In this document: positions 40,319 to 64,000 of the stretch, piece after piece
Position numbering within the stretch: the stretch's first letter is position 1
Layout of the letters: every line of letters begins with the position of its first letter
The notes under the pieces: generated by a model
Seen by the model: only the letters and a program-made list of their open reading frames with translations
The model's database searches: none
Told to the model about the DNA's origin: nothing
Translations under genes and position numbers: made by a program
From: Doris montereyensis
Lineage: Eukaryota; Mollusca; Gastropoda; Nudibranchia; Dorididae
Assembly (NCBI GenBank): GCA_037039925.1
Contig: JAXRKP010001515.1
Coordinates: forward strand, 25,001-89,000
Length of the DNA stretch: 64,000 nucleotides
Direction of reading: 5' to 3'

Positions 40319-41425
40319 GAGTACTTAACTTAGGCAAAAAGGGAGTGGGTGGAGGAAGAACATTATAACTTTATAATGGTTTGTGACTACAAATTAATTT
40401 TTTTACGGAGAAAGTGCAATAACCAATCTTTGAAATAAACTCATTTGCGTTAATTACATTCGTATAGTTTTTTTTAGCAATTAAATAAAATATAATGACC
40501 AAAGCAAAAAAAAACGAAAAATATACATACATATTAAAAATGCTTTTTTCAGAAAAGTCACAAATCCAAGAGAAATGATACTTTCACAGAGAACAGACAA
40601 GACATTGATGCTATGGTAGAAACAAAGACTGAGACAATCGGTATAAGAGAAACGTTGTTATAGCGGGATAAAATGGTGTAATGTTTTATACAAATCTCAA
40701 CGGGCGATCAGCTATCCGGGAATCCAGCTGAACGTGCTTGACCCCTGACAGGTGAGCGCACGTGGGTAATTAATGAGTTTTGCCGGCCACAACTAAGTGG
40801 GACGATTTGCTACAGGAATTTCGACGCTGTGTAACACAGAGCTCTACTTACGAGTAAATGGATAAACACAGGTTTACAAATTGATGGGGATTTATTACAT
40901 GCAAAGCCGATTACATTAAATTGAAAGATTGGTGACACACAGATTTTGAATTAAATTAAAGACTCTGTCATTCAATATACTTCCTTCACTGGATATCACT
41001 GATCACATTTGGTCTCCACAAGAAATAACATTTTGCAGTCGGATTTATCCAAAGTTGCCAATTCTTTGTAAAAACTAAATTTCAAAGGTTGAATAGTTCA
41101 GAACCCCAGCTGATACAACATTTTCCACTCTGGTTACGCCAAATTATGGTTTGTGTATGAAAATGAGGGTGAGATCCATACTAAATAAATATGGTTACGT
41201 TCGAAAGCAGATGGGAACATACAACATGATACACATCATATCAAGATTAGTATGTCATGTAAAAGTGTAAGGAAAAATACCAAGACATACAAAATAAATA
41301 AATAAATGAAAAATAAAATTGATCATGAAAGGCTACAGTGACAAAAGTCCTTTGCATGGCAGTTTTAAATTTATAATTGACATGAGAATGTAAGCGTAAG
41401 AATCAAATGCTCCTTACTTCAAATG
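40319..41425. other. intergenic sequence without a recognised gene
   Basis: AT-rich; no exon or repeat boxes that I can identify. Confidence 0.35.
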
Positions 41426-41427
41426 AA

Positions 41428-42004
41428 AATAAACCGCCTCCATCACCAACTGACATCAGGAAGGTGAAAATAAACCGCCTCCATCACCAATCAGGAAGAT
41501 GACATCAGGAAGGTGAAAATAAACCACCTCCATCACCAACTGACATCAGGAAGGAAGGTGAAAATAAACCACCTCCATCACCAACTGACATCAGGAAGAT
41601 GAAAATAAACATCGCCTCCATCACCAACTGACATCACCAGGAAGGTGAAAATAAACCGCCTCCATCACCAACTGACATCAGGAAGGTGAAAATAAACCGC
41701 CTCCATCACCAACTGACATCAGGAAGTTGAAAATAAACCGCCTCCATCATCAACTGACATCTCCATCATGAACTGACATCAGGAAGGTGAAAATAAACCG
41801 CCTCCATCACCAACTGACACCAGGAAGGTGAAAATAAATCATCGCCTCCATCACCAACTGACATCAGGAAGATAAAAATCACCAAACACCAGGAAGGTGA
41901 AAATAAACCGCCTCCATCAAGATAAAAATAAACCGCCTCCATCCAACTAACATCAGGAAGATGAAAATAAACCGCTCCATCACCAACTGACACCAGGAAG
42001 GTGA
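41428..42004. repeat. about 41-bp minisatellite, 13-14 copies
   Basis: The unit is ggtgaaaataaaccgcctcc plus atcaccaactgacatcagga plus a. Variants insert catcg before cctcc, and partial units occur near 41465, 41630 and 41880. The minus-strand ORF with repeated MSVGDGAVYFHLPD is the array. I found no parent element in this window. Confidence 0.93.
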
Positions 42005-42627
42005 AAAGCGTAAAAATTAAGACTACTGTAACTGTAACACATAATATCGTTGGTCATCCACAGCAATATGTCGTAGTCGTATGCCAAGATAATTTTAAGG
42101 GGAGAAGAAAATAGCACAATAATGTATAATTAGCATTAAACTTTAAACCTTTAACTTAAATTACATTTGGATCTCGGCAAAACTGAATGAAATAATGATC
42201 ATAATATGGCAACGATTAAATCAAGACCAAAGCACATTACATGTGATCATGACTCAGGTCAATGACAACTTAAAACTTAAATAAATCGACAAAATACAAG
42301 AAGCGCTTCATTCAGATAGAATAAAAATAAAATTTTGATTTTTTAGTTTCAAATTAAGTACGGTGGTGATCAGTTGGGAGCTTTAAACTTAAGATCAGAA
42401 AGTCACAGAGGAGTTTGAATTCGGTGCAAACGGGAACCAGCCGCAGTTGAGAGAAACAGCACGTGTGACAGACCAGCATCCTGGCACGGTGGTGATCTCA
42501 AGCCACCTGCTTGGATTAAATATGAAAATTTTAAAAAATTGAATGAACTCAGATTTTCTGGGCTTTGGAGCCTGGACAGGAAACTGCTCTTAGTCTTTCA
42601 CGTTTACTTTTTAATGTTAAGTAGGGA

Positions 42628-42802
42628 ATGGGATGGCCGAGTGGTTCACAAAAGGCATTGCACTGTGATGACCCAGAGATACTGGATTCGAGCCACACTT
42701 CAGGCATTTCGTGTTTTTCCTCGGGCAATAAAAATTGACCCTATTCGCTCACTTGGTTGGACAACACCTGTTGCCTTTCGGTGCTCGCGTGGATGGTCCT
42801 AA
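42628..42802 (+). mobile_element. tRNA-derived SINE, family B
   Basis: The head gggatggccgagtggttcac resembles a tRNA A-box region (tRNA-Ser/Leu type). It is followed by aaaggcattgcactgtgatg and the B-box ctggattcgagccacactt, then cctcgggcaataaaaattga, acctgttgcctttcggtgct and cgcgtggatggtcc. It is the better preserved of the two family B copies. Confidence 0.7.
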
Positions 42803-44180
42803 TTTTCTTCTTTTAAAATAAAACTAAATGCTGAGTAGTTCAATCTCTCCCTTTCTCTACCTCACACACATATATAATTTTCTTTCTCCAGTCATTCTAT
42901 GTGTAAAACTTTTAATCTTAGTATTATGGTAAACAAATCTTGCTGCTCTTCCCTTGCATCTCACTACACCTACACTTACGGCGTCCTCGTTAATCTAATA
43001 AAATGAAGCGTTAGGTCTGTCTTACCAGATTTTCATTTCAGCCGAAGCTAGGTATTACAGATAAAAATCCTTGCATGTAATTAAAATTTGTAAAAGTAAA
43101 TGCGTTCTGCACTGATATTGACAGTCAATGCACGTGACAACATCCAGGAATTCAAACACAAACATCGACATATCAATTGTCTAAAGATTTAAAAACATTA
43201 AATACTTCAAATTAAATTGCCGTCACAGAAGTAGCTCTTTCATCTTCCCCACCTGTCCTTCGAATAATTAGAATATCTTTAACACGTAGTATGGCATTTG
43301 TGAAATCCTTGATGTTCAAGCATTAGGAATTATTGTTGTTTTTTTCCCCTCTTATATTAAAACAATGTGAAAATGAAAATGGAAATATGACATTAAAATT
43401 TAACTGCTCCACTGCTCCCAGTGGAATATTAATTGTATTAAAGAATATCAAATCTCATTCCTCTTTGAAACCATTACAAACTTCATTTCCATTTCATTTA
43501 CTTATAGTACCTGGTATAGTATTAAAGTGAAAGACATGGCAGCTTTGATTTAAATCTTCTCGACATCAAAGAAAAATACTTATTTCCATGGTATATGAAT
43601 CATGATAAAAAAAAAAAGTGAAATAAAAAAGACGAACTGAGATAATAAAAAAATTCAATCAAAGAAAAAAGTGTGATCCGTCAAACTGGTTGCCATCCTG
43701 AGAGATGTTGTCAAAGTAAACATGACTACATGGACAGAAATGTTCAACTCCTTGGATGGCATAACAAATATCAATAAAGACAATACATAACATATCATAA
43801 TATACATTAGCATGTTACATCCCTCGGTGATATCAAGTACGGTTATTTTATTAATAGATCAAGTCTGTATTCGATACTGAGGTCACACAAGTAGACATGG
43901 CTGTTCTATTTTAACTTTTAAAATATAAAACCTGCTTAAAATGGCGGTTATGGTGATTGAATATTCAATGCAATGACGGGGGAAACAACGAAGATTTCCT
44001 TAAACTTCTAGTAGAATTATTTCTCAAATGAAAATAAAATCTTGGGTTCATGCAGAACCTACATGCAAAATATGGTTACTCTTAGTCTTAGGTGCCTGGC
44101 AATTGAATGTTGGACGCACAAAAGAATGGGGGGGGGGGGGGGGGTTTGTTCTAAAAAGACTTTAGAAAATGATTCAATCC
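42803..44180. other. intergenic sequence without a recognised gene; G17 run at 44128-44144
   Basis: AT-rich sequence. The only landmark is an uninterrupted run of about 17 G. Confidence 0.4.
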
Positions 44181-44182
44181 AG

Positions 44183-44305
44183 TCCACCATTTGCGGTGAT
44201 CTCAGGGTGAATTAAAAGGGGAAACAGCAAGATGAAGGAGAAAGATAAATGCAAGAGTAATAACGAAGAACTAAGATCTACCAGCATCATCCATCAACTG
44301 CCCAC
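44183..44305 (+). mobile_element. family F dispersed repeat
   Basis: It reads cagtccaccatttgcggtga, tctcagggtgaattaaaagg, ggaaacagcaagatgaagga, aagaactaagatctacc and agcatcatccatcaactgcc. It is a clean, unamplified family F body of about 120 bp. Confidence 0.7.
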
Positions 44306-45520
44306 AAGCAAGATGGGAAGAATATGTTAATCAATATTGAAAATTCGAAAACTGGAACCATAATATTTTTAAAACCCAAAAAATTCCTGCAAATAAGCGT
44401 GAAGACAAGAAAATGTAGATAATATCCTTTTTTAAATTTTTCTTTCACTTTCAAAAAAGGAAGAAAAAAAAAAAAAGTCACCCATGCAGAAATGATTTTA
44501 AAAAAACAAGAGAAAAAAACATACAACTGATATTTTCAAAGAAAAAATTTACATGGTTATTAATATTAAAAGAAAAATTAACATCAAAGGAAAAAATTGA
44601 TATGGTTATTAACACCAAAGAAAAAAATAGCTTCGTCTTGCAGAACGATGACAGCCTGAGAAAAAAAGCATATATGTAAATGAAAGGCCATTCCACTTCC
44701 ACCGTAAATCCACTTGAAACAAAAAGAAAGAAAGAAGAGGATAAAGATATAAATATAAATAGATTTCAAGGTAAATTTACAACAATTAAAGGTATGTCCC
44801 AAAAACACTTTCAAGAATATAGACCTGCATGGGTTTGAGAAAGTTTAAACATTAAACATAAGAGTGAATAAACCTTGGCATGGGATGAAGTAAAAATCAT
44901 AAAATACAAATAATTTTTTTATTGAAAATTGCACTGTACAAATAATACTGTATAAAAACAGTAGAAACGATAGAAGAAAAAGCCAAATATTTTTTTATCA
45001 GAAATGGTACAAGATGTAAAATTGACAATAAAATTAAAATTGAAATACAAGAAGCAGCAACACAAATTTAACAAGGGAGGCAAGCCGTATTGCTACCATG
45101 TCATTAAAGCAGTCAGAATAGATACTATGGAATTTAAAAAAAGAGAAAAAAAGTTATTTTCTATCGATACCATTTCATATTAGCATCCAAAATAGATATT
45201 GTAGAATATAAAAAGATAAAAAAAAAAAAAGTGACTTAGAGATCACTGGAAAAAAAAACCCATAGAAAGAGAAAAGGAAAAGTGACAGAAGAATTGGTCA
45301 ACAATACGCACACATAGCATTGACATGAAAAATGAGAACAAAGCCCTTAACGGCAGGGAAATGCGTTTTAATATTGAAGGCTGGGAACGAAGCCCAGACA
45401 CTTGAAAGCATCTACAGCAATCAAAGTCACAGAATAGCTAGAATATTGGTTTCAGAAGCAAGGAAGAAGAAAGTATAAGTATCAAGTGACATTTCAGTTC
45501 TGCATGTGTGTGTCTTAAAG
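44306..45520. other. A-rich intergenic sequence without a recognised gene
   Basis: It is strikingly A-rich and G-containing on the plus strand (many gaaaaaaa runs), with no exon or repeat family that I can identify. Confidence 0.35.
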
Positions 45521-45525
45521 TATAA

Positions 45526-45595
45526 TATGTATGTATGTATGTATGTATGTATATATTTATGTATGTATATACGTATGTATGAATGTATTCACATG
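45526..45595. repeat. (TATG)n / (TA)n microsatellite
   Basis: A tatgtatgtatg tract with interruptions. Confidence 0.85.
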
Positions 45596-45802
45596 CACAC
45601 ATACATAAGTATACAAATAACGGGAGCAATCATGACGTAATTTTGATTTGAAATATATTATATATACCGGGGTATAACATCTTTGTCTCGCGATAAGGAG
45701 TTTGGGTCATAAATCCTCACGCATGATGGAAATGGATACATATCTATGAGAAAGTAAGAACAGAAACACATGGAGATAATGTGTTTACAAAGAAAATTTT
45801 GC

Positions 45803-45893
45803 AACCAATAGGGCTTGAACACACGACCTTTTGGTAGAGAGTCAGACACTTGTCTCTGGACCACCAGACACTCGTCCTTGCTAAATGCTCATC
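45803..45893 (-). mobile_element. tRNA-derived SINE, family A, head fragment
   Basis: The plus strand reads agggcttgaacacacgacct, tttggtagagagtcagacac and ttgtctctggaccaccagac: the family A head reversed, with the B-box complement at its left. Confidence 0.55.
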
Positions 45894-46436
45894 AGATTGT
45901 TTCCTCAAGTTTAACTCTTTCCCACATCAATGACGGCTACAATATTTTTTAATCCATCCTTACATAAAAGTATAGTCTACACACCAAGATCTGAAACTAT
46001 ATAACGGAATGAACCAGAAACTTGAAACTCAAAAGCCAAAGAGTAAAGCCACTTCAGCAATGCCAAGAACGTACATACGTACGTTTGTTCCTCAGTGCCT
46101 GTTATTCTTATCTAATAAATTACTTCCTTTCCTCATTCACCATTTCCCACGTGTGTAGTATTTAGAACGCAAAACAACAACAAACAGGTCAGCAGACAAA
46201 GAAATTACAACAAGACCTTCAACGGCTGGACAAGTTTTTGCTTCTCCTCTTAGTCTTTGAAATTATATATAGCAAGCCACCAACATCAGTCCTAGTCCTA
46301 AAAGCTAAAACTGTACAACTTGAAACTACTGCAGTACGACCAATCCTCTACAGTGATTAAATAAGGACATGAAATAAATATTGAAGCCCTGTAGGAACAA
46401 AGACGAGACAAATACTTTTGTTTTTTTGTTTTTTTA

Positions 46437-46560
46437 ATTTACCCCGTCCACCATTGCGGCGATCTCAAGGCGAATTGAGAGGAAACAGCAAGATGAAAGA
46501 CAAGTGGAAAAAGAAGGAAAGGAAAGAAGTAAGACCTGCCTGCAGCACCCGCTGAAACAA
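46437..46560 (+). mobile_element. family F dispersed repeat
   Basis: It reads ttaccccgtccaccattgcg, gcgatctcaaggcgaattga, gaggaaacagcaagatgaaa and agtaagacctgcctgcagca, ccgctga. Good match to the 44183 copy. Confidence 0.7.
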
Positions 46561-46774
46561 ACACACAAAGCAAGTTTTAAAAAAACAATTTGGACCACAG
46601 ACAGAACAATTATACCCGCCACTTTCCACATCAGCCTTCAGCTCCACGCCATGAAAACAGAATGCAGAACCAACCCCACTACCCATGCCCGTTAATTTCA
46701 CTACTCAATGAGAGCGTAGTTAGCATCGTTGGTCATAGAGCACTCTCTCTCTCTCTTCATGGCGAGGTAAGAAC

Positions 46775-47065
46775 TAAAGTTCCTTCAAGGCCATAACGGT
46801 CCATAGAGCTGGAACTTATCCCGGTTTCCATAGCCTTAAGCAGAACTGGTGATAAATGATGAAAAAATCTTCTCCTGGACAGGACGCCAGTCTAATGCAG
46901 GATTGTTACTCCGAAGCTAGTACTTGTACCCATTTGCACCAGGGTCGAGTGGGTTAAGTTAAGGAACACAATGCCGGACCTAGCTTTGCTTGGATTTAAA
47001 ACCAAGGACCTCATGATCACCAGTCTGGTAGCCTAACCACTCAGCCACCGATGCGACTTCATGGC
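46775..47065 (-). mobile_element. tRNA-derived SINE, family E
   Basis: Reversed, it starts with the head ggtggctgagtggttaggct, accagactggtgatcatgag and a B-box-like cttggttttaaatccaagc. The far end reads aagttccttcaaggccataa, catagagctggaacttatcc and cctggacaggacgccagtct on the plus strand. Other copies are at 50827 (+), 54335 (-) and 59658 (-, tail only). Confidence 0.7.
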
Positions 47066-48098
47066 CAGGTGCTGGTGAAAACAAATTACACGTTCTCACT
47101 TTCTACGCAGAAATAACTTTTAAAAATTGGTTTTTTAAATGACAGGACTAGAATGAGCTAAAAACTCTAGTACAATTTTATGCACCCTTCACATATTAAA
47201 ACCCAAGACAAGAAAATGAACGACGATTGCCAAACATATTATACAGACATGCAAATCTAGAGACACATTGAGAACAGTTTCAACAGGTATGGAAATAAAG
47301 CACTATGACCCTTAAAATCAACTTCAAATAATATTTTGTACAAATTATGAGTTTAACTTCTCATTTTAAAATCAATGGTTTTAAGTGTACACACCAAAAT
47401 TGATGTTTGTGGAAATAAATATATATATATATATATAATATAAAACACAAGCCATAAAATATTTTAAGTAGTAATTGGCTAAGCAATTGCACAAAGTGAA
47501 CCATTCTCTCTTCTTAGTATCAGCTAACTGACATGGTTAGGTACGAAGGGAATAAATACATAAATTCATAAATAGATGTACCGCACTGTTAATACAATGA
47601 GCTAGGTGTTTGAGTAGCGTAATAAAAATAAATATCTTTTAACCTACACAGCTCAATCACAATTGCGTTTTCGTTTGAAAGTTTACAAATTAACCAGTTG
47701 AGATTTAATTTTTATTCTTCAGAAGTTGCCACGACAGCATCAATTACAAATGGTCTTCTACGTGTCAACTGTCATCTCCTGAAAGACCGGATACTACGAC
47801 AGGCAATGATAATGATTTGTAATGGCCTGAAACTGTTTTTGTGGTACAAAAAAAAAAACAAAAACAAAAAACCACATTAATGCTAGAAAAGAAAGAGAAA
47901 AGAAAAGATAAATAAATAATGAATACGGAACACAAATCATTCAGTAAGCAGACATAGCAAAACAGTTTGCGGAAGAGTAATTATCAACACAATAATTTCA
48001 TCCCCTGTGGGTCACAAAAGCAAATATCATAAGTGACGCTTGGACCCCTCTTTCCCTTTGACACACACACACCAAAAATAATCTTAAAAAACACACGG
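47066..48098. other. GDPD1-like 3' flank; (AT)n at 47418-47440 and possible polyA signal at 47711-47716
   Basis: TTTATT at 47711-47716 is AATAAA on the minus strand, about 385 nt past the GDPD1-like stop, and is the first candidate I found. Nothing else is recognisable. Confidence 0.35.
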
Positions 48099-60437
<12,339 letters not shown>

Positions 60438-60910
60438 CTGTAAAAACAAGACAACATGTGAATTGACAAGAAACATACCAATACCACGTAATCAATACAT
60501 TAGAATATTTAAAACTGAAATGATTCAAACATGACAGGACAGGAAAAGTTACCAGCCCTCAATGACAGTGATACAACTCAGATGAATATGAAACGTGAAC
60601 GATGCTATTCAACGTTTTCAATTATACCTTCTGTTAAAAACGGTGGCTTAGATGAATAAAAATTCTACTCATGTGAAATTCACATGTGAATACGAGTTAT
60701 AGACAAGTACCCAATGAAATTTTCCGTAATCATATCAAACGTCATTTCTGGTGGACAAATTCTTAACCCTTGTAAGGCTAACCTGCCAGCTGACCTCAAT
60801 ATCGATCGACAATCTCGTTCCGCTGTGTACGAGGCTTCCACACGTGGCACCAACAGTTTTTTCGCCCCGCTGATGATGCTGCCGCTTGATCATGACAGAC
60901 TTGTGATTAT

Positions 60911-61745
60911 TCTTTCTTTCTTTATCAGTTCCCATTCTATTCTTTCGGTGTATGGGTTGGGTTTTTCTTTATCAGTTTCCATTCTACCTTTCGGTGTATG
61001 GGTTCTTTTCTTTATCAGTTTCCATTCTACCTTTCGGTGTATGGGTTCTTTCTTTATCAGTTCCCATTCTACCTTTCGGTGTATGGGTTCTTTCTTTGTC
61101 AGTTTCCATTCTACCTTTCTGTGTATGGGTTATTTCTTTGTCAGTTTCCATTCTACCTTTCTTTATCAGGTGTAGTTTCCATTCTACCTTTCGGTGTAAG
61201 GGTTCTTTCTTTCTTTATCAGTTTCCATTCTACCTTTCAGTGTATAGGTTCTTTCAGTTTTCTTTATCAGTTTCCATTCCATTCTACCTTTCGAGTGTAT
61301 GGGTTCTTTCTTTGTCAGTTTCTATTCTACCTTTCAGTGTATGGGTTCTTTCTTTCAGTTGCCATTTATCAGTTTCCATTCTACCTTTCGGTTTTCTTTC
61401 TTTATCAGTACCTTCAGTGGGTTCCTTTTTATCAGCTCCCATTCTACCTTTCAGTGTATGGGTTCCTTCTTTATCAGTTCTCATTCTACCTTTCGGTGTA
61501 TGGTTCTTTCTTTATCAGTTTCCATTCTACCTTTCGGTGTATGGGTTCTTTCTTTCTTCAAAAAGTTCCTATTGTACCTTTCGGTTTATGGGTTCTTTCC
61601 TTATCAGTTCCCATTCTACTCTTCGGTGTATGGGTTCTTTCTTTATCAGTTCCCATTCTACCTTTCGGTGTATGGGTTATACCTTCGGTGTATGGGTTAT
61701 TTCTTTTGTCAGTTCGCATTCTACCTTTCAGTTTATGGGTTCAGA
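60911..61745 (-). repeat. about 42-bp minisatellite amplified from a LINE tail
   Basis: The plus-strand unit is tttctttatcagtttccatt plus ctacctttcggtgtatgggt plus tc, about 19 copies with deletions. Reversed, it is the aacccatacaccgaaaggta, gaatggaaactgataaagaa segment found once at the 3' end of the LINE fragment at 55378. The long plus-strand Phe/Ser-rich ORFs here are repeat artefacts. Confidence 0.93.
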
Positions 61746-64000
61746 TATCCGAGATGATCTTTCTCCAGATGCCCTGTCCTGGCATTTTTGTTTCCTTCCA
61801 AAAAAGTTAAATTTCTATGCTTCAATGCCTCTTTATATATTCTTCCCCTTTTTCTGAGGTCTGCCTTCTTGTTGGTCTTTTACCTTGGGCTTTAGCACTG
61901 TATACTGATTTAGCTATTCTATTGTCATTCATTCTGTTTACATTTCCAAACCATCTCAATTGATTTGTTTCTATCTTAGTTTTTATGCCATCTGCTTTGG
62001 TACTCTTATTGTTGTGTTTCTGATTTTGTCTCTTTTACTTTTTAGTTTTCCCTATTACTCTTCTTAAATATTTCATTTCTGCTGCCTGTACTCTACTGTA
62101 TTTCTCTACTGTCTAACGTCCAGGTTTCACTGCCATAGAGGAGAGTAGGACAATAAATTGTATTGTATACTGCCATTTTGGTTTTTGTTGACAATTCTTG
62201 CTTACCTACAAATGCCTTTCCAAGATGGTTATATATTGCACTTGCCTTTTTTGATTCTCTGGCTGATTTTTTCTCTTGGTTTTCCTCTGAGTTAATCATT
62301 ACTCCTAGGTAATTGTAGCTTTGAACTTGTTCTAAATTCTCCCTGACAAATTTAAGATTTTATGTTTTGGTTTTCCTAGTTACTAGCGTCATTTTGGTTT
62401 TCTTTGCATTTACCTCTCATTCCTCTTTGTTTAGTTCATTGTTCATAATGTTGATATTCGACTGAAGGTCACCTTCTGATTTTCAAAACAGAACTAAATC
62501 ATCGGCATATGAGAAGACATTGATACATTTACTTAGTTTGAGCTTCCACATACCTACATTCATTTTCTTCATTTTTGAGGATGCCTTTGCGACTGAATAC
62601 ATAAATGTAATAAACAAAAGAGGACTTGGGATACAACCTATATTCCTATATCTACATCAAATTTCTGCAGATATGTTTCCAACTACTCTCACTGCACAAG
62701 TTGGTTTATTGTAAAAACTTTTAATGGCTTCTATTAAATTTTGCTCTACATTGTGTTTTTTTAAGGAATGCCATAAACTGGTCCCTCCTCAGTCTCAAAT
62801 GCCTTTTCTAGATCTATAAAACAAAGGTGCAAGTCAATGTTTCTCTGAAAGAATTTTTTCTATTATTTGTCTAATTGTAAATATGTGATCTTGTACACTT
62901 CTTCCTGGTCTAAACTTGCTCTGATGCTCTTCAATCTGATCATCTACTCTTTTCCATAGTATCATTTCCAGTATCCTGGCATACACTTTTCCTGGACGAC
63001 TAAATAGTGATATTCCTCTATAGTTTGAGCATTCCATAGTTGATTGAAGATGATGATTGGTACAATCGTTCCCTTTTTTCCAGATGAGCTGACACCTGTT
63101 TGGACTTCCATTAATCCATGCTTGTTGACCAGATATTGCATATAGTAGTTTGACAGACAGACAGACTTGGTTTTAATCATTTCTGGAGAAACTTGATCAC
63201 TGCCAGCTGAGGCTTTTCCTAAAGACATTTTTCTTATGTCTGCAAAAGAGGATTTCTTCCATTGATATATCTACATCTTCAGCTGTCTCCTCAAGATTAC
63301 TTGTTAGTCTTACTAATTGATCTTTCCTCCTTGAAAATCCAAGACAGAGGGAAGAGGAGAATAGACAGGAGAAGAGAAAAAGATGATTTGGTTGTCTTCT
63401 TTCATTAGAATGAAGAAGGCATTCTTAATTTGTCGTATTGGGCATGAGTAGAGTCTTTCTCATGAGACTTCATTCCCCAGAACAGCTTTTGATTTCCTTG
63501 ATAGCTTTCTTGAAGTCTTTGGATGGCTTTCTTGTCCTTTATTCCTGTTTTGCTATTCTATTGTAAAACTTCCTCTTTGATGTAGTTCTTTTATTCACGT
63601 AATCTATCCTATCCCCTTAGTATCAACATTTGCAAGTTTTTCTTCCAGACATCGCTAAATTGGCTTTCGTTTTTGATCTTAGTTTCACCAGTATATCACC
63701 ACCATCCTGTTCTTTGACCAGTTTTCTCCTTTAGTTTTGTTTGTGGTGGACAGATGGGTTTCAGTACAACTGAGGAGTGTTTCTTTATAAATACAATTGC
63801 CACTTTTCTTCTATTGTGCTATCATTCAAATCCATCTGCCTTTTTGAGATAAATCTTTTTATCCTAGATTGGTACATCTCTTTTTACTAGAAGGTTTATT
63901 TAGTTCCTCTATTTTGAGTTTAGTAGAAAGAGACTCTTTCCTTTTTCAGTTTTTTTCTTCAGTCAGCAATCTCATTTTGAAATAAATAGGTGATGATCAC
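61746..64000 (-). mobile_element. decayed non-LTR retrotransposon (LINE) with RT, running off the window
   Basis: Read on the minus strand in order: linker and basic region (about 64000-63300), KASAGSDQVSPEMIK (about 63200), NYRGISLFSRPGKVYARIL with HQSKFRPGRSVQDHIFTIRQ (63030-62840), the catalytic FSYADDLVLF (YADD codons at 62498-62509), SAIYNHLGKAFVG and YCPTLLYGSETWTL (about 62220-62110), and the C-terminal tail near 61800. Frameshifts and stops are numerous, so it is inactive. If the GDPD1-like gene extends upstream, it lies in its first intron in the same orientation. Confidence 0.85.

Noticed and set aside
60714..61857. Plus-strand ORFs of 153, 270 and 301 codons rich in Phe/Ser/Tyr
   Set aside because: They read through the 42-bp LINE-tail array in three frames at once.

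Overview
The window is nuclear DNA from an animal with long introns, most likely a mollusc or other lophotrochozoan. That is an inference from gene structure, the style of the dispersed repeats and the extreme load of micro- and minisatellites; nothing in the sequence fixes a species. Three spliced protein-coding genes can be reconstructed exon by exon. (1) An ankyrin-repeat/SOCS-box (ASB family) gene lies on the minus strand, with its stop at 4604 and its most upstream visible exon at 9967-10200. (2) PRPF19, the spliceosomal U-box E3 ligase/WD40 protein, is complete on the plus strand: 15 coding exons from ATG 11375 to stop 28705-28707, with a polyadenylation signal at 29923. (3) A GDPD1-like glycerophosphodiester phosphodiesterase lies on the minus strand, with its stop at 48099 and its most upstream exon at 60395-60437; the first exon was not found and may lie beyond the window. 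ASB and PRPF19 are head to head.

Layout: 1-4.6 kb is simple repeats plus a 2.6-kb minisatellite inside a non-autonomous DNA transposon. 4.6-10.2 kb is the ASB gene, with a CR1/Jockey-like LINE fragment and a TIR element in its intron. 11.4-30 kb is PRPF19 and its 3'UTR, with minisatellites in five introns. 30-34.7 kb is minisatellites built on SINE and other dispersed repeats. 34.7-35.2 kb is a LINE 3' end. 38.1-40.3 kb is a decayed transposon protein. 40-48 kb is mostly unexplained AT-rich sequence with an array, SINEs and family F copies. 48.1-60.4 kb is the GDPD1-like gene with repeat-filled introns. 60.9-64 kb is an antisense LINE whose 3' tail has been amplified.

The most interesting signal is at the 3' end of PRPF19 intron 9. 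The branch/pyrimidine region, the acceptor AG and the first 22 nt of exon 10 have been amplified into about 22 extra tandem copies with a 63-bp period, so the genuine exon 10 acceptor is the last of some 20 near-identical 3' splice sites. Reading on from an intact decoy hits TGA after ten codons. The gene that carries this array encodes a core spliceosome component.

A second theme is that many minisatellites can be traced to a specific segment of a dispersed element (DNA transposon, SINE, LINE or the family F repeat), and several have an unamplified counterpart elsewhere in the same 64 kb. All three genes also carry single-base frameshifts in or near short homopolymers while splice phases and protein conservation stay intact. 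This points to residual long-read assembly errors rather than pseudogenes.
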